DNA of 64,000 nt from positions 124,001 through 188,000 of the forward strand of contig OY776497.1 of the NCBI GenBank assembly GCA_963675625.1, read 5' to 3'. The stretch is from F22 sp963675625 (GTDB taxonomy: Bacteria > Bacteroidota > Bacteroidia > Bacteroidales > Bacteroidaceae). Below, piece after piece: positions 8,385-16,754 of the stretch (its first letter is position 1; every line of letters begins with the position of its first letter). The notes below the pieces were generated by a model, which saw only the letters and a program-made list of their open reading frames with translations, made no database searches and had not been told where the DNA came from. The position numbers and the translations under genes were made by a program.

Positions 8385-8516
8385 TCAAATACAAGCAAAA
8401 ACAATAAGCCCTATCAACACATACAGCCACAACACCAACTTCAAATTATCCGTGTAAATCCCCAACGGATGATACTCATGATGATATTTATGGTGTAGTA
8501 TACCGTGCTCATTTGT
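8385..8516 (-). pseudogene. Remnant of a small membrane-protein gene
   Basis: Open for 43 codons with no start codon: a His-rich stretch (residues near EHGILHHKYHHEYHPLG) then a hydrophobic segment (LVLWLYVLIGLIVFACI) ending at TGA. It looks like the C-terminal end of a single-pass membrane protein cut off at its 5' side, directly downstream of the ATPase gene stop. The tail-like string GAGTGGTTGA found in the 29-kb repeats also occurs here at about 8356. Confidence 0.35.
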
Positions 8517-8526
8517 TTAATCGATT

Positions 8527-9633
8527 TTATCCCTCACGCCCCCGCTTTGACTTAGCATACATACTATAGATACGATTAAAGTCCATAGCGATTTCCTCAG
8601 AAACAGTATCTAGTTCATTCTGAGAAATCATACCTGTCTTATCATCTATTAGATTCACCAACACAACCTTACCATCTTTCACATCCAAATAATAAGCACC
8701 AAACTCTTCAGTACTCAACGACAAATCAGGTAAAATCTTCTCAACCTGTTCTTTGACTACATTTGATTTACTTGCTGCTTTGGTAGCAAACAATAACAAA
8801 CTGAATGTAGCTAGGATATAGGGGCTATGTGTAGTCACAGTAAAGCCACAACCATCCTGCGTACCATTTAGAAGACGCAAGAGATGATAGACCAACTCCT
8901 TTTGAGTTGTAGGAAAGAGGTTCTGTTCAGGTTCTTCGATAACAAAGCGAGTAAACAACTGCTTCGTAGAAATATCTTTTGAATAATAGTCGACCATCAC
9001 CATAAGCGGCACCAAAGAACGCAAACCACTAGACGCATTAGCAAGAGAAATATCATGCGACTGGCCACCAGCATCAATAATGCAATCCTCAGAGCCATCT
9101 TCCGATTCACGGACATAATAACTCCTATTCAAATCAAGCATAGCTACAGCCTCATTTGAGTCATATTGCTTCCGTGCATGATACCAATGGGACAGAAAAT
9201 CGTGAAAATAATTACAGTTAAAGGACATATCTTGAAGCCCTGGCAGCGCCACCACATTGCGCTCAGACGGGACATACACAACCTTAGTATGCATATAGTC
9301 AGTCGTCGTACCATCTTTATAGCTACAAGAATATTCTTCACGAGATGAACATGTAAAGACCAATAAATCAGACTCATATTGAATATATGAGTCATCTGTT
9401 TGATATCCCTTCATATTATAATATTCACCAAGCTTTCTCCAGAACTCTTCACCTGTCAAAGTAAATTCTTCACGAATTGAAAAGTGCTGCTCCTCCACCC
9501 AATAGCAGAAACTAATAACCTTGGCGATGGTGCTTTTCCCGCTGCTCTGTGGGCCAATAAACACATTGAACTTCTTCAAGTCCAATGTTGCTTCTTGTAT
9601 GTTGCCGAAGTGTTTTATTGTTATTCTTTTCAT
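8527..9633 (-). CDS. RecF/OLD-like AAA ATPase
   Basis: 368 residues from ATG 9633, which opens MKRITIKHFGNIQ. Walker A GPQSSGKST lies near residues 27-35; the ABC-like signature is ASSGLRSLVPL; Walker B is RFVIEEPEQNLFP; the switch His is in VTTHSPYIL. This is the AAA_15/AAA_21/AAA_23 type seen in OLD, GajA, PtuA and AriA proteins. There is no TOPRIM or other C-terminal nuclease, only a short region after the ATPase, so it is an ATPase without a visible effector. The frame is open upstream to 9681, but that codon is the -33 box of the promoter, which fixes 9633 as the start. A truncated paralogue with the same promoter lies at 32767-33030. Confidence 0.8.
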   Translation of the reverse strand: MKRITIKHFGNIQEATLDLKKFNVFIGPQSSGKSTIAKVISFCYWVEEQHFSIREEFTLTGEEFWRKLGEYYNMKGYQTDDSYIQYESDLLVFTCSSREEYSCSYKDGTTTDYMHTKVVYVPSERNVVALPGLQDMSFNCNYFHDFLSHWYHARKQYDSNEAVAMLDLNRSYYVRESEDGSEDCIIDAGGQSHDISLANASSGLRSLVPLMVMVDYYSKDISTKQLFTRFVIEEPEQNLFPTTQKELVYHLLRLLNGTQDGCGFTVTTHSPYILATFSLLLFATKAASKSNVVKEQVEKILPDLSLSTEEFGAYYLDVKDGKVVLVNLIDDKTGMISQNELDTVSEEIAMDFNRIYSMYAKSKRGREG

Positions 9634-9650
9634 GTGGTTTTTGTTTTGGA

Positions 9651-9681
9651 CAAATGTAGAGATATAAAGTGAGGGAAGCAA
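9651..9681 (-). promoter_or_regulatory. Promoter of the RecF-like ATPase gene
   Basis: On the minus strand, TTG (complement of 9679-9681), 20 bases, then TACATTTG (complement of 9651-9658), a good Bacteroidetes sigma-ABfr pattern ending 17 bases before the ATG. The same spacing and boxes precede the truncated paralogue at 33 kb. Confidence 0.75.
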
Positions 9682-9751
9682 GTGTACAGAAATAAATAAG
9701 ACGGGTTACAAATGGTGGTATGCTTTTTTTGCTGCTTGCAAATTGGAGCAC

Positions 9752-9806
9752 TAACGTGGCGCTTTTACGTTACACATTTAGGGCGCTTCAAAGATACACA
9801 TTACAA
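9752..9806. repeat. 55-bp repeat, copy 1 (copy 2 at 33144-33198)
   Basis: This stretch upstream of the ATPase promoter matches 33144-33198 at 51 of 55 positions and ends at the shared ...CACATTACAA. Both copies lie in the same orientation upstream of an ATPase reading frame, so it belongs to a duplicated gene plus its 5' region rather than being an independent repeat. Confidence 0.7.
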
Positions 9807-9968
9807 CAGAAGTAGTCTCTTGTTCTTTTAAGGCTTCGCGAACTACGCGAGCCTTGAATTCACTGCTAAATGTACGTCGTGATACCATAAGCAAAATTTT
9901 AGGGTTGCATCAAATGTACGAAAAATATATTTTCTTAGCAAGTGGTCCGAAATATGGGGGACATTATA
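9807..9968 (-). mobile_element. Right-end remnant of the IS3-family element
   Basis: By eye, 162 bases identical to 21764-21925. They contain the first codons of orfA (MVSRRTFSSEFKARVVREAL...) and the right inverted repeat (complement TATAATGTCCCCCATATTTC). It is joined at 9806/9807 to the ATPase promoter region and at the outer end cuts the last gene of the long minus-strand string. Confidence 0.85.
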
Positions 9969-10038
9969 TATAATCAGCCTCCTTAAATCGTTCGTGTCCA
10001 GATAATAATTCTTGAACTACTCTATTCTTATCTTCCAT
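9964..10038 (-). pseudogene. 5' fragment of a gene truncated by the IS
   Basis: Opens at ATG 10038 (MEDKNRVVQELLSGHERFKE...), 69 bases after the stop of the KAP-like gene, and runs straight into the IS right end, where a TAA created by the IS stops it after 24 residues. It was probably the last gene of the operon. Too short to identify. Confidence 0.5.
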
Positions 10039-10106
10039 ACTAAATCTTATTACAATAACCCAACATTTAATTCTTTACACATATTATCCTTATTCATAGT
10101 ACTCCA

Positions 10107-11561
10107 TCAATGAATCATATCAAATATCTTAAGCCCCAACTCATGTGGTCTAATCATCTTTGAATGTAATCCCTGAGACATATATCTCTCCAAAGAAACC
10201 TTGCCATTAGTTAGCCTTATAGTAAACGTTCCTAATATATTTGTATTGACATTGGATTCAAAACGTAAAATCAACTCTTGAAATATCTTATTATCAGAAT
10301 CAAGCTCCTCTTCCTCAAAAACCAACAACAATAGTTGTCCAATATACTGTGCGACTTTTTCAAATGAGGAAGCAGTCTTCAATATATTAAAAATAACTTC
10401 ACCCATACCTTTTGCGTTATATCCTAATTGCTTAAGTACAATATAAAAAGCCAATGGTGTCTCGTCTAAAGGGAACTCTAGTCTGTCTGAGATTTTCACT
10501 CTGTTATCAGGACACGTCTTGGAAACTCTCTCAATGGCATTTAAAACGCATCGAGCTGTATAATTCCATCCTTCTTTTGTATCTGAATATGCTACATTAA
10601 TCATAGAAGGTAAATCAGCTCTAGAGCACTGGATTACATTAGTCAAATAATCGTATAAATACTGTCTTACTACATTACGAAAACTATATCTAAAGGGCAA
10701 CTCAGTAGTAAACTTACTTATATAACCATGAAAATCAGTATCACTTCCGTAAAAATGATGGTATATACTTTTAAGTTTATCAATGTCACACACTAGTACA
10801 GTCTTGTCAAAACCAAACTTATTCACTGAAGCTAAACGGTTCCCTTCTACTCCCGAAGTGTGAACAAATTGATAATCAATATGAGCTGATAATATGTTTA
10901 GAATACGAAAAGTATGAGCTGGGTCTAGTCTATCCAAATCCTCAATGACCAGAACTGTCTTTTTATCATCGACATTCATAATCGATTTACTAATCAAATT
11001 GCTAATGGCATCAAACTCATAAATAGAGCCACTCTTTTCCTGAAATGAATTCAAAAATCGACTTTGCGAATCTTCTTTATCAGTGTCTTTTTTCTTTATA
11101 TTCCAGGCATCAAATAAATGAGAACCAACTTCAAGCAACTTCTTTCCTGCTGATATACCTGCTCCCCAAGCAGCAGCTTCTTCAGGTGAGCTACTGGTTA
11201 CACTAGTAACAATGATACCTAAATCAGCAAAAGCCTCAAATTGTTTTACAACCTCTTTTAGCAAATGTTTATCTTCAATTATCTCTGGATATTCTTCTAA
11301 GTTCAAAATATTCTGTTGAAACAACTGAATTAAGATATCACGTTTAATTAACTCAAAAATATCAGCATTACTAGCAGTTTGATAATGAACAGGATATAAG
11401 GTTATGAAAGTGTAATCATTCGACTTTTCCTTTCTAAACTTATCAAGCATATATGTTTTACCATCACCAAAACTTGCTGAAAAAATACCTCTTGATGAGT
11501 TTAGGAGATATTTATCAAAATCAACGATATAATTATCTATTGGAATTTCATTACTAACCAT
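10107..11561 (-). CDS. KAP-like P-loop NTPase (KAP 2)
   Basis: 484 residues. Walker A is ASFGDGKT (residues 29-36); Walker B is VLVIEDLDRLDP (residues 203-214), where the D-L-D-R motif follows the KAP pattern. A hydrophobic, Gly/Ala-rich insert (about residues 112-145) lies between them. The C-terminal third is helical with no known domain. It starts 33 bases after the NACHT-type gene, in the same direction, so the two are very probably cotranscribed and may form one sensor/effector unit. The Walker A lacks the usual P-W-G-x-G-K-T form, so it is divergent among the five KAP-type proteins here. Confidence 0.7.
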   Translation of the reverse strand: MVSNEIPIDNYIVDFDKYLLNSSRGIFSASFGDGKTYMLDKFRKEKSNDYTFITLYPVHYQTASNADIFELIKRDILIQLFQQNILNLEEYPEIIEDKHLLKEVVKQFEAFADLGIIVTSVTSSSPEEAAAWGAGISAGKKLLEVGSHLFDAWNIKKKDTDKEDSQSRFLNSFQEKSGSIYEFDAISNLISKSIMNVDDKKTVLVIEDLDRLDPAHTFRILNILSAHIDYQFVHTSGVEGNRLASVNKFGFDKTVLVCDIDKLKSIYHHFYGSDTDFHGYISKFTTELPFRYSFRNVVRQYLYDYLTNVIQCSRADLPSMINVAYSDTKEGWNYTARCVLNAIERVSKTCPDNRVKISDRLEFPLDETPLAFYIVLKQLGYNAKGMGEVIFNILKTASSFEKVAQYIGQLLLLVFEEEELDSDNKIFQELILRFESNVNTNILGTFTIRLTNGKVSLERYMSQGLHSKMIRPHELGLKIFDMIH

Positions 11562-11594
11562 ATAACGTAAAATTACAGTTAAACATTTTTCATC

Positions 11595-14500
11595 CTAAGA
11601 ATTTGCTATCATTTTCTCTGCTTCTTCAAAAGAATAAAGGCCTTTATTATTCTCTAAATATGCTCGGCGCAAAGCAACAAGTCGCCAATACAATCTTTCT
11701 TTTAAAGCAGGATTATTCATCTCAAAATTTTCAAACATCGTTTTAATACGTGAATATTCAGATTTAGACTGTCGAACAATATTAAGAAAGTAGTCCATAA
11801 GTGAATCTTTAACCCTTGGTGAATCTTTGTGGTCAAATCCTTCCAAATAACTAAATAACTCAAACAATTTTGTACATTGTTCAGAGCCATATTTTTCGAA
11901 CGACACATATCTGATACCTTGTAACTGCTCTTTATTTCTCAACAAATAATCTATAACTCGCGAATCAGCTAACTCTATCAATAAAAAAAGGAGAAAATTA
12001 TTATTGCCATATTCCTCTAAATCTAAAGACAAAACCCAATTTAGATTATCATCTTGATTAACTGCATCAAAGATATAGACATATTGTATCCTATCATTTA
12101 TGTTAGAATTACGCATCCATTTTTTTACATATATATATCCCTCTGATTTAAAAAGATTGTAAATTAGAGATATTATACGTCTCTGTTCTTGCTGGTACAG
12201 ATTTTCTACATAACCTAAAAACGGGGTAATCAAGTAGTCAACTTTCTTGGTAAAAATGTATTTAGCCCAAACTTCTATATTTAAGCTATCCACATTTATA
12301 TTCTTCTCAAATATATTCATAAGCTCTCTATGTAATAACTCAGCCTTCAAATTTGACAAAATAAAATCAAAAAGAGATACACTTTTTCTATCAATATAGG
12401 ACGTTTGATATGATATTGGGAGCATGCTAACTAGACTATTACTATCCAAAGGAAGATTGTCTCTAATCAACAATTCAAAAGAGTTATGTGTACATCTAAA
12501 ATAAGTTGTTACACATTGTCCACTAAGTTGCGCACGAACTAGTTCTATTGATTTCTTATGTAAAAGTTTCAAATGACTTTCAGATATTGACAAGTTATTA
12601 GAATTATCACCTTTAAAACGATTTATATAATGCATTAGGGCGTACTGTAAAACGATTTCTTTGTCTCTTGCAGCGGTACAGATTTTGTCTAAGTCAAGTT
12701 TTTCTTTATTCTTAGGCAAAAAGATTGTATAAAACTCTCTCAAAAATTGATTCTCTTCGTTTCCTACTTTGCGAAAGTATTTATATACTTCAGCCAAATT
12801 TTCAAACTGCTGTTTATTGCTTATAGATCTGATTGACTCCGAAAAATCATTTATCGAAAATAGTGACTCAAAGTGTTTTAATTCCCAACGATCAAAGTTT
12901 ATTTTATCGTTTTCTTCAGCTTGAATCATACCCAAAAATTCCTTAAACCTTATAGCTACAGCATCAGATAAAACATATGCCAAATGGGTTAATACTTCAC
13001 GAGAAATTTCACCATTTTGACACCATTCCAGAATATCATCAACATTCGTAGTTGAAATCAAGAAGTAAACCCGATTACTCTGATAGGTAATTTCTGAATC
13101 TGCCCCTCCTTGACTCATCACCTTCTGCAATTTAAGTAGTTCATTATATAACATTTTTGAGTTCCCCGAAAGGCTATGAATCATACAGGATATATGATTA
13201 GCTCTTTCAACCTCAAAGTAACAATAAGAATTTGGCCATTTCTTGTGATTTGCAGCTATATTCAGGACTTGGTCTAATATTCTATCCACATCACTATCAT
13301 CAACTAAACGAGGAAGAATCTTAAATAAGAGTTCATCTATCTTCAAGTCATAGAGACCTTCATTGTATGCATGATGACTTTCTTCATATTCCTCACTTAT
13401 AACTCTATAAACCTTTAGCCAAGCTTCATATGTCTGTAAATCTGAGAAAAGTGAAACCATGGTACTTAACGGTCCTTCAATTTGCTCATAATAATATGCA
13501 TGAGCATGCCTATTTATCTTGTGTGAAACACATAGCACTAAATCAATATGAACGTCAATCTCACCTAACGCTTTTAGTATCTTTAAGAAAGCTCGAATTA
13601 AATCGACATTAGTTGAGCCATCTACTAAAGTAGACATTCTCTCAAAGTTCTCCGAGTTATAAAAGACTTGATTATCAAACACATCATATATAATCCTATT
13701 GTCATCATCATTCGCAAGGTCTATCTCTACCAGTTTAAAAACAGCTTCAACCATTCTCTCTGATAAATTCCAGCCGCCTCGATTATAGTTTATCGTCCTT
13801 ATATCCACATACTGCAAACTCTCAAGGACACTATTAATATAAAAATTCAAAGACTTAGCTTCGCAAATTTCATCAACAAGAAATTTTGCTACTTCATCTG
13901 TGTTTCCAAAAGACATTAGTAGCTTTGCCATCGTGTAATGATATGATGAAATACTTACATTATTCTGCTTGCATTTTTCATAGAAGTCTATAACAATTTT
14001 AGTCCTTAGTTGTGGCTCAAAATACTTTGTATCAAGAAAAGGAATCATCTCAGAATTATGTAGATTAAGCCATTCAACAAACTCACTAGCCAAACAAGCG
14101 TCAGATTGATACAACAACTCTGCATACAACAACACAGTATTATACCAATCTGGTACAACAATTTCAGTGTCATTGTACGTAATCAACTCCTTAACAGTAT
14201 CAATCGATTTTTCCCTTAAGAACAAAGCTACATAATACTCTTTAAATGCAGTTTGAGAAAAAGAAAAATCATCATCTTTTATAGCTATTATTCTGCTCCT
14301 TCTTATTAAGCTAAAATTGTCATACGCATCAACATAATCTAACGACAAAGAGTTGTTCCCGCTCAACTGCATTATCACAGCTAACTCTTGTAAAGTACCA
14401 TATGCTTTTTTTAATTCAGAATTCGAGTTTGCAAATACCTTTTCTTCTTTTAAACTTTCCTCTATAAAGAAGTGCAATAAATCAACTTTCTTGCTTGGTA

Positions 14501-15593
14501 GCAATCCCTTTTCTTGATAAAACACAACAGATGTTTTCAAGAAAAATGGACTTACAGCAAACTCATAAAGATTTAAATCCTCCAATTTATTCACTAAATA
14601 TTCTGGACCACTATTCTTTAAAACTAATTGGTTAGCTTCCTCATACGACAGGTCATTCAACATCAAACTAGTATAATTAGACAAACTGCCATTCTCTTTA
14701 AAATTAGCACGACAGGACACTAAAATTTTTAGATGTGGGTTTGATCTACTATAGCCATCTAATGCCCTTACAAATTTATTGATATTTGAAGATTCTACTT
14801 CATCAACCGCATCTACAATCACAACTGCACGTTTACCATCTACAATTGGTTCACAAATAAAATCATCCACAGTTATACCTGGGTATTCTCGTAATCTCAC
14901 TAAATAAGCAACATAGTCTTTAGTTTCATTCAAGGCATGTGCTAAGTGAATAAGTTCAGTGGTTTTACCGAATTGTGCTTTGCCATATAATACAAAATGA
15001 TTCGAATTATCAGCAACACTTTGTTCATTGGTAATAAAATCAATAAGTGGAGCAGTACGAATATTCTTTTTATTTTGATAATAGTCGCTAAAGTTAGTTG
15101 GATCTACTCCATTATAACAAGTTATTGTTCTCCCAACATACTTTATGTCGTTAAGATTGGGGTTAGGGTCACTGAATCTTTGTATTCTATTTTCAGATGA
15201 CTTTCCATTACTTTTTTCAATTAATAAGGAGATTTGTTGTTGAAGGTTTTCCAAACTCTCTATAATAGAAATGTTTTGCTCAAGGCTAACTCGTTCAGCA
15301 ACACTACATTCACTCAAGAATTCATTTGTGAGAATTTCAACTAATTCTTTATCCCCACTTGTAATAGGAATATCTTTTCCTGTGTAATGATTTATCATGT
15401 GCTGAAAATCAGAAAAGACACGTTTAGCTCGATCTTTTCGTACAGCATCATTGTTTGCCCATTGCCTTACAGCTTTACGATGTAGTTTTTCAATTTCTGT
15501 GGAGCCGAATTTTTGCTTTGCGCTATCATAAAGTTGCTCTAATAATGAAGCTATCCCTGCATAAGAAGCAGCCGTGGTTAATAAAGAAATCAT
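11595..15593 (-). CDS. NACHT-type STAND NTPase, candidate antiphage protein
   Basis: 1332 residues. An N-terminal helical region (1-150) contains no identified effector. A NACHT-like NTPase follows, with Walker A GKAQFGKT (204-211), Walker B VVIVDAVDE (257-265) and a sensor-like ILVSCRANF (290-298). The long C-terminal region (about 400-1332) is helical and repeat-like, as in ligand-sensing scaffolds of STAND proteins. Known bacterial NACHT proteins oligomerise on detecting phage components and trigger an N-terminal or partner effector. No nuclease or protease domain is seen in this one, so the effector may be in trans, for instance the KAP-like protein 33 bases downstream or the caspase-like protein upstream (inference). 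Confidence 0.75.
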   Translation of the reverse strand: MISLLTTAASYAGIASLLEQLYDSAKQKFGSTEIEKLHRKAVRQWANNDAVRKDRAKRVFSDFQHMINHYTGKDIPITSGDKELVEILTNEFLSECSVAERVSLEQNISIIESLENLQQQISLLIEKSNGKSSENRIQRFSDPNPNLNDIKYVGRTITCYNGVDPTNFSDYYQNKKNIRTAPLIDFITNEQSVADNSNHFVLYGKAQFGKTTELIHLAHALNETKDYVAYLVRLREYPGITVDDFICEPIVDGKRAVVIVDAVDEVESSNINKFVRALDGYSRSNPHLKILVSCRANFKENGSLSNYTSLMLNDLSYEEANQLVLKNSGPEYLVNKLEDLNLYEFAVSPFFLKTSVVFYQEKGLLPSKKVDLLHFFIEESLKEEKVFANSNSELKKAYGTLQELAVIMQLSGNNSLSLDYVDAYDNFSLIRRSRIIAIKDDDFSFSQTAFKEYYVALFLREKSIDTVKELITYNDTEIVVPDWYNTVLLYAELLYQSDACLASEFVEWLNLHNSEMIPFLDTKYFEPQLRTKIVIDFYEKCKQNNVSISSYHYTMAKLLMSFGNTDEVAKFLVDEICEAKSLNFYINSVLESLQYVDIRTINYNRGGWNLSERMVEAVFKLVEIDLANDDDNRIIYDVFDNQVFYNSENFERMSTLVDGSTNVDLIRAFLKILKALGEIDVHIDLVLCVSHKINRHAHAYYYEQIEGPLSTMVSLFSDLQTYEAWLKVYRVISEEYEESHHAYNEGLYDLKIDELLFKILPRLVDDSDVDRILDQVLNIAANHKKWPNSYCYFEVERANHISCMIHSLSGNSKMLYNELLKLQKVMSQGGADSEITYQSNRVYFLISTTNVDDILEWCQNGEISREVLTHLAYVLSDAVAIRFKEFLGMIQAEENDKINFDRWELKHFESLFSINDFSESIRSISNKQQFENLAEVYKYFRKVGNEENQFLREFYTIFLPKNKEKLDLDKICTAARDKEIVLQYALMHYINRFKGDNSNNLSISESHLKLLHKKSIELVRAQLSGQCVTTYFRCTHNSFELLIRDNLPLDSNSLVSMLPISYQTSYIDRKSVSLFDFILSNLKAELLHRELMNIFEKNINVDSLNIEVWAKYIFTKKVDYLITPFLGYVENLYQQEQRRIISLIYNLFKSEGYIYVKKWMRNSNINDRIQYVYIFDAVNQDDNLNWVLSLDLEEYGNNNFLLFLLIELADSRVIDYLLRNKEQLQGIRYVSFEKYGSEQCTKLFELFSYLEGFDHKDSPRVKDSLMDYFLNIVRQSKSEYSRIKTMFENFEMNNPALKERLYWRLVALRRAYLENNKGLYSFEEAEKMIANS

Positions 15594-15683
15594 AGTGAAT
15601 TAATTTAAATCTATAATACATCATGTATTAAATGATTATATCTTTGTTATTTTTTAATCGGAAAAAGCAATTATTACGCTTCT

Positions 15684-16094
15684 CTACCTTATAAGGCCTT
15701 TTAATACACGCCCCTTAAAAACAACTTCCACAATTATATCTGGAACGTCATTATCATCATCATGATTTACCTCTACACAGGACGCATCTACGATATTATC
15801 TATATTTTTAGCAAAGATGAATGAGTACTCTTTTGGTACATAGCCAATGAACGTATATGGGTCCATCTTTACTTTAACTGCATTTCTATCATATTCATTA
15901 TCTGGCTGTCTTTCAAAAAAGATAGGATTAAACGGTTCAATAGACGCAGCTTTTCTACGAGTATCATAGTCTCTATAATACAGCCCAGCGACTTTAAACT
16001 TCACGGTAGTGGTTGTAGGTTCACTTTGACTCTTGTTATTTTTAACGTAGAAATAAACCACAAGAATCACGACTACAATTATTATTACTTCCAT
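15684..16094 (-). CDS. Membrane-anchored HIRAN-domain protein
   Basis: 136 residues. An N-terminal hydrophobic segment (residues 3-18, VIIIVVVILVVYFYV) predicts one membrane anchor. Residues about 32-136 match the HIRAN fold pattern (PF08797): VAGLYYRDYD, then PIFFERQPDNEYDRNAVKV, then FIGYVPKEYS. HIRAN domains bind DNA ends or single strands, usually within helicase or nuclease proteins; membrane anchoring is uncommon as far as I know. It lies 35 bases after the caspase-like gene and 90 bases before the NACHT gene, so it is either the end of the first sub-operon or a bridge to the second. Confidence 0.75.
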   Translation of the reverse strand: MEVIIIVVVILVVYFYVKNNKSQSEPTTTTVKFKVAGLYYRDYDTRRKAASIEPFNPIFFERQPDNEYDRNAVKVKMDPYTFIGYVPKEYSFIFAKNIDNIVDASCVEVNHDDDNDVPDIIVEVVFKGRVLKGLIR

Positions 16095-16129
16095 AGTTCA
16101 ATATATTAAATTAGAAACAAAGCCTTAAA

Positions 16130-16717
16130 TCAATAAATCACAAACCCAAGTTCATCCATCAAGCTACCATAACTTCCCCTAAGCGAATTTCCAACAGAAA
16201 TAGCCCCAAGTATCTCACGATTCTGCAGCAAATTAAAATAAGCCATATCCATAATCGCACACTGAACACTATCTACACTCTTTCGATAGCCTGACACAAG
16301 CTTCGCCCCCACTCTGTCTTTAAATTCAAGAATAGCATCAGCACTTCCCAATAAAGTACGGCAACTTCCAAAGTGCAGCACCTTACCATAAAAAGCATCA
16401 CCAGCTAATTCTGCTAACTCATCCAAAGAGATAAAGTTATCTCCATTATCTTTACGCTTCCCCTCACCCACTAAGAATATCCCTTGTGTGTTGCCATGCG
16501 CCGAGAAATAACAGATTGAATAAGGATCAAATCGCTTCGCAGAAATCTTATTCAGGTAAAAGCACAGCTCGTTCTTTGTAGCTACATGGCGGTAGATATA
16601 CTTGATATTATTGCAGCTTTGTAAAAACTTCAATATAGGTTCTGAGGAGAATGTGTCCTCAAGGAAATCTTTCTGGAAATCAAATTCCGTTTCTATGCAT
16701 ATTATGTGGCGTTTCAT
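16130..16717 (-). CDS. Caspase-like (CHAT/C14-clan, DUF6642-like) protease
   Basis: 195 residues, a single domain. The His of a caspase-type dyad is in YFSAHGNTQGI (His74) and the Cys in VLHFGSCRTL (Cys119), each after a hydrophobic strand, as in clan CD peptidases. The overall pattern resembles DUF6642, recalled but not searched. Bacterial caspase-like and CHAT proteases act as effectors in defence, cutting gasdermins or other targets; no gasdermin is seen nearby. It is 37 bases downstream of the membrane KAP gene and 35 bases upstream of the HIRAN gene. The neighbours suggest that the KAP NTPase controls protease activity at the membrane (inference). Confidence 0.75.
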   Translation of the reverse strand: MKRHIICIETEFDFQKDFLEDTFSSEPILKFLQSCNNIKYIYRHVATKNELCFYLNKISAKRFDPYSICYFSAHGNTQGIFLVGEGKRKDNGDNFISLDELAELAGDAFYGKVLHFGSCRTLLGSADAILEFKDRVGAKLVSGYRKSVDSVQCAIMDMAYFNLLQNREILGAISVGNSLRGSYGSLMDELGFVIY

Positions 16718-16754
16718 ATTATACTAATTTATTATCTGAAAGCTAAAAGTACTT

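Noticed and set aside
8527..9633. GajA (Gabija) or OLD nuclease
   Set aside because: No TOPRIM domain follows the ATPase, and no UvrD-like GajB is adjacent.
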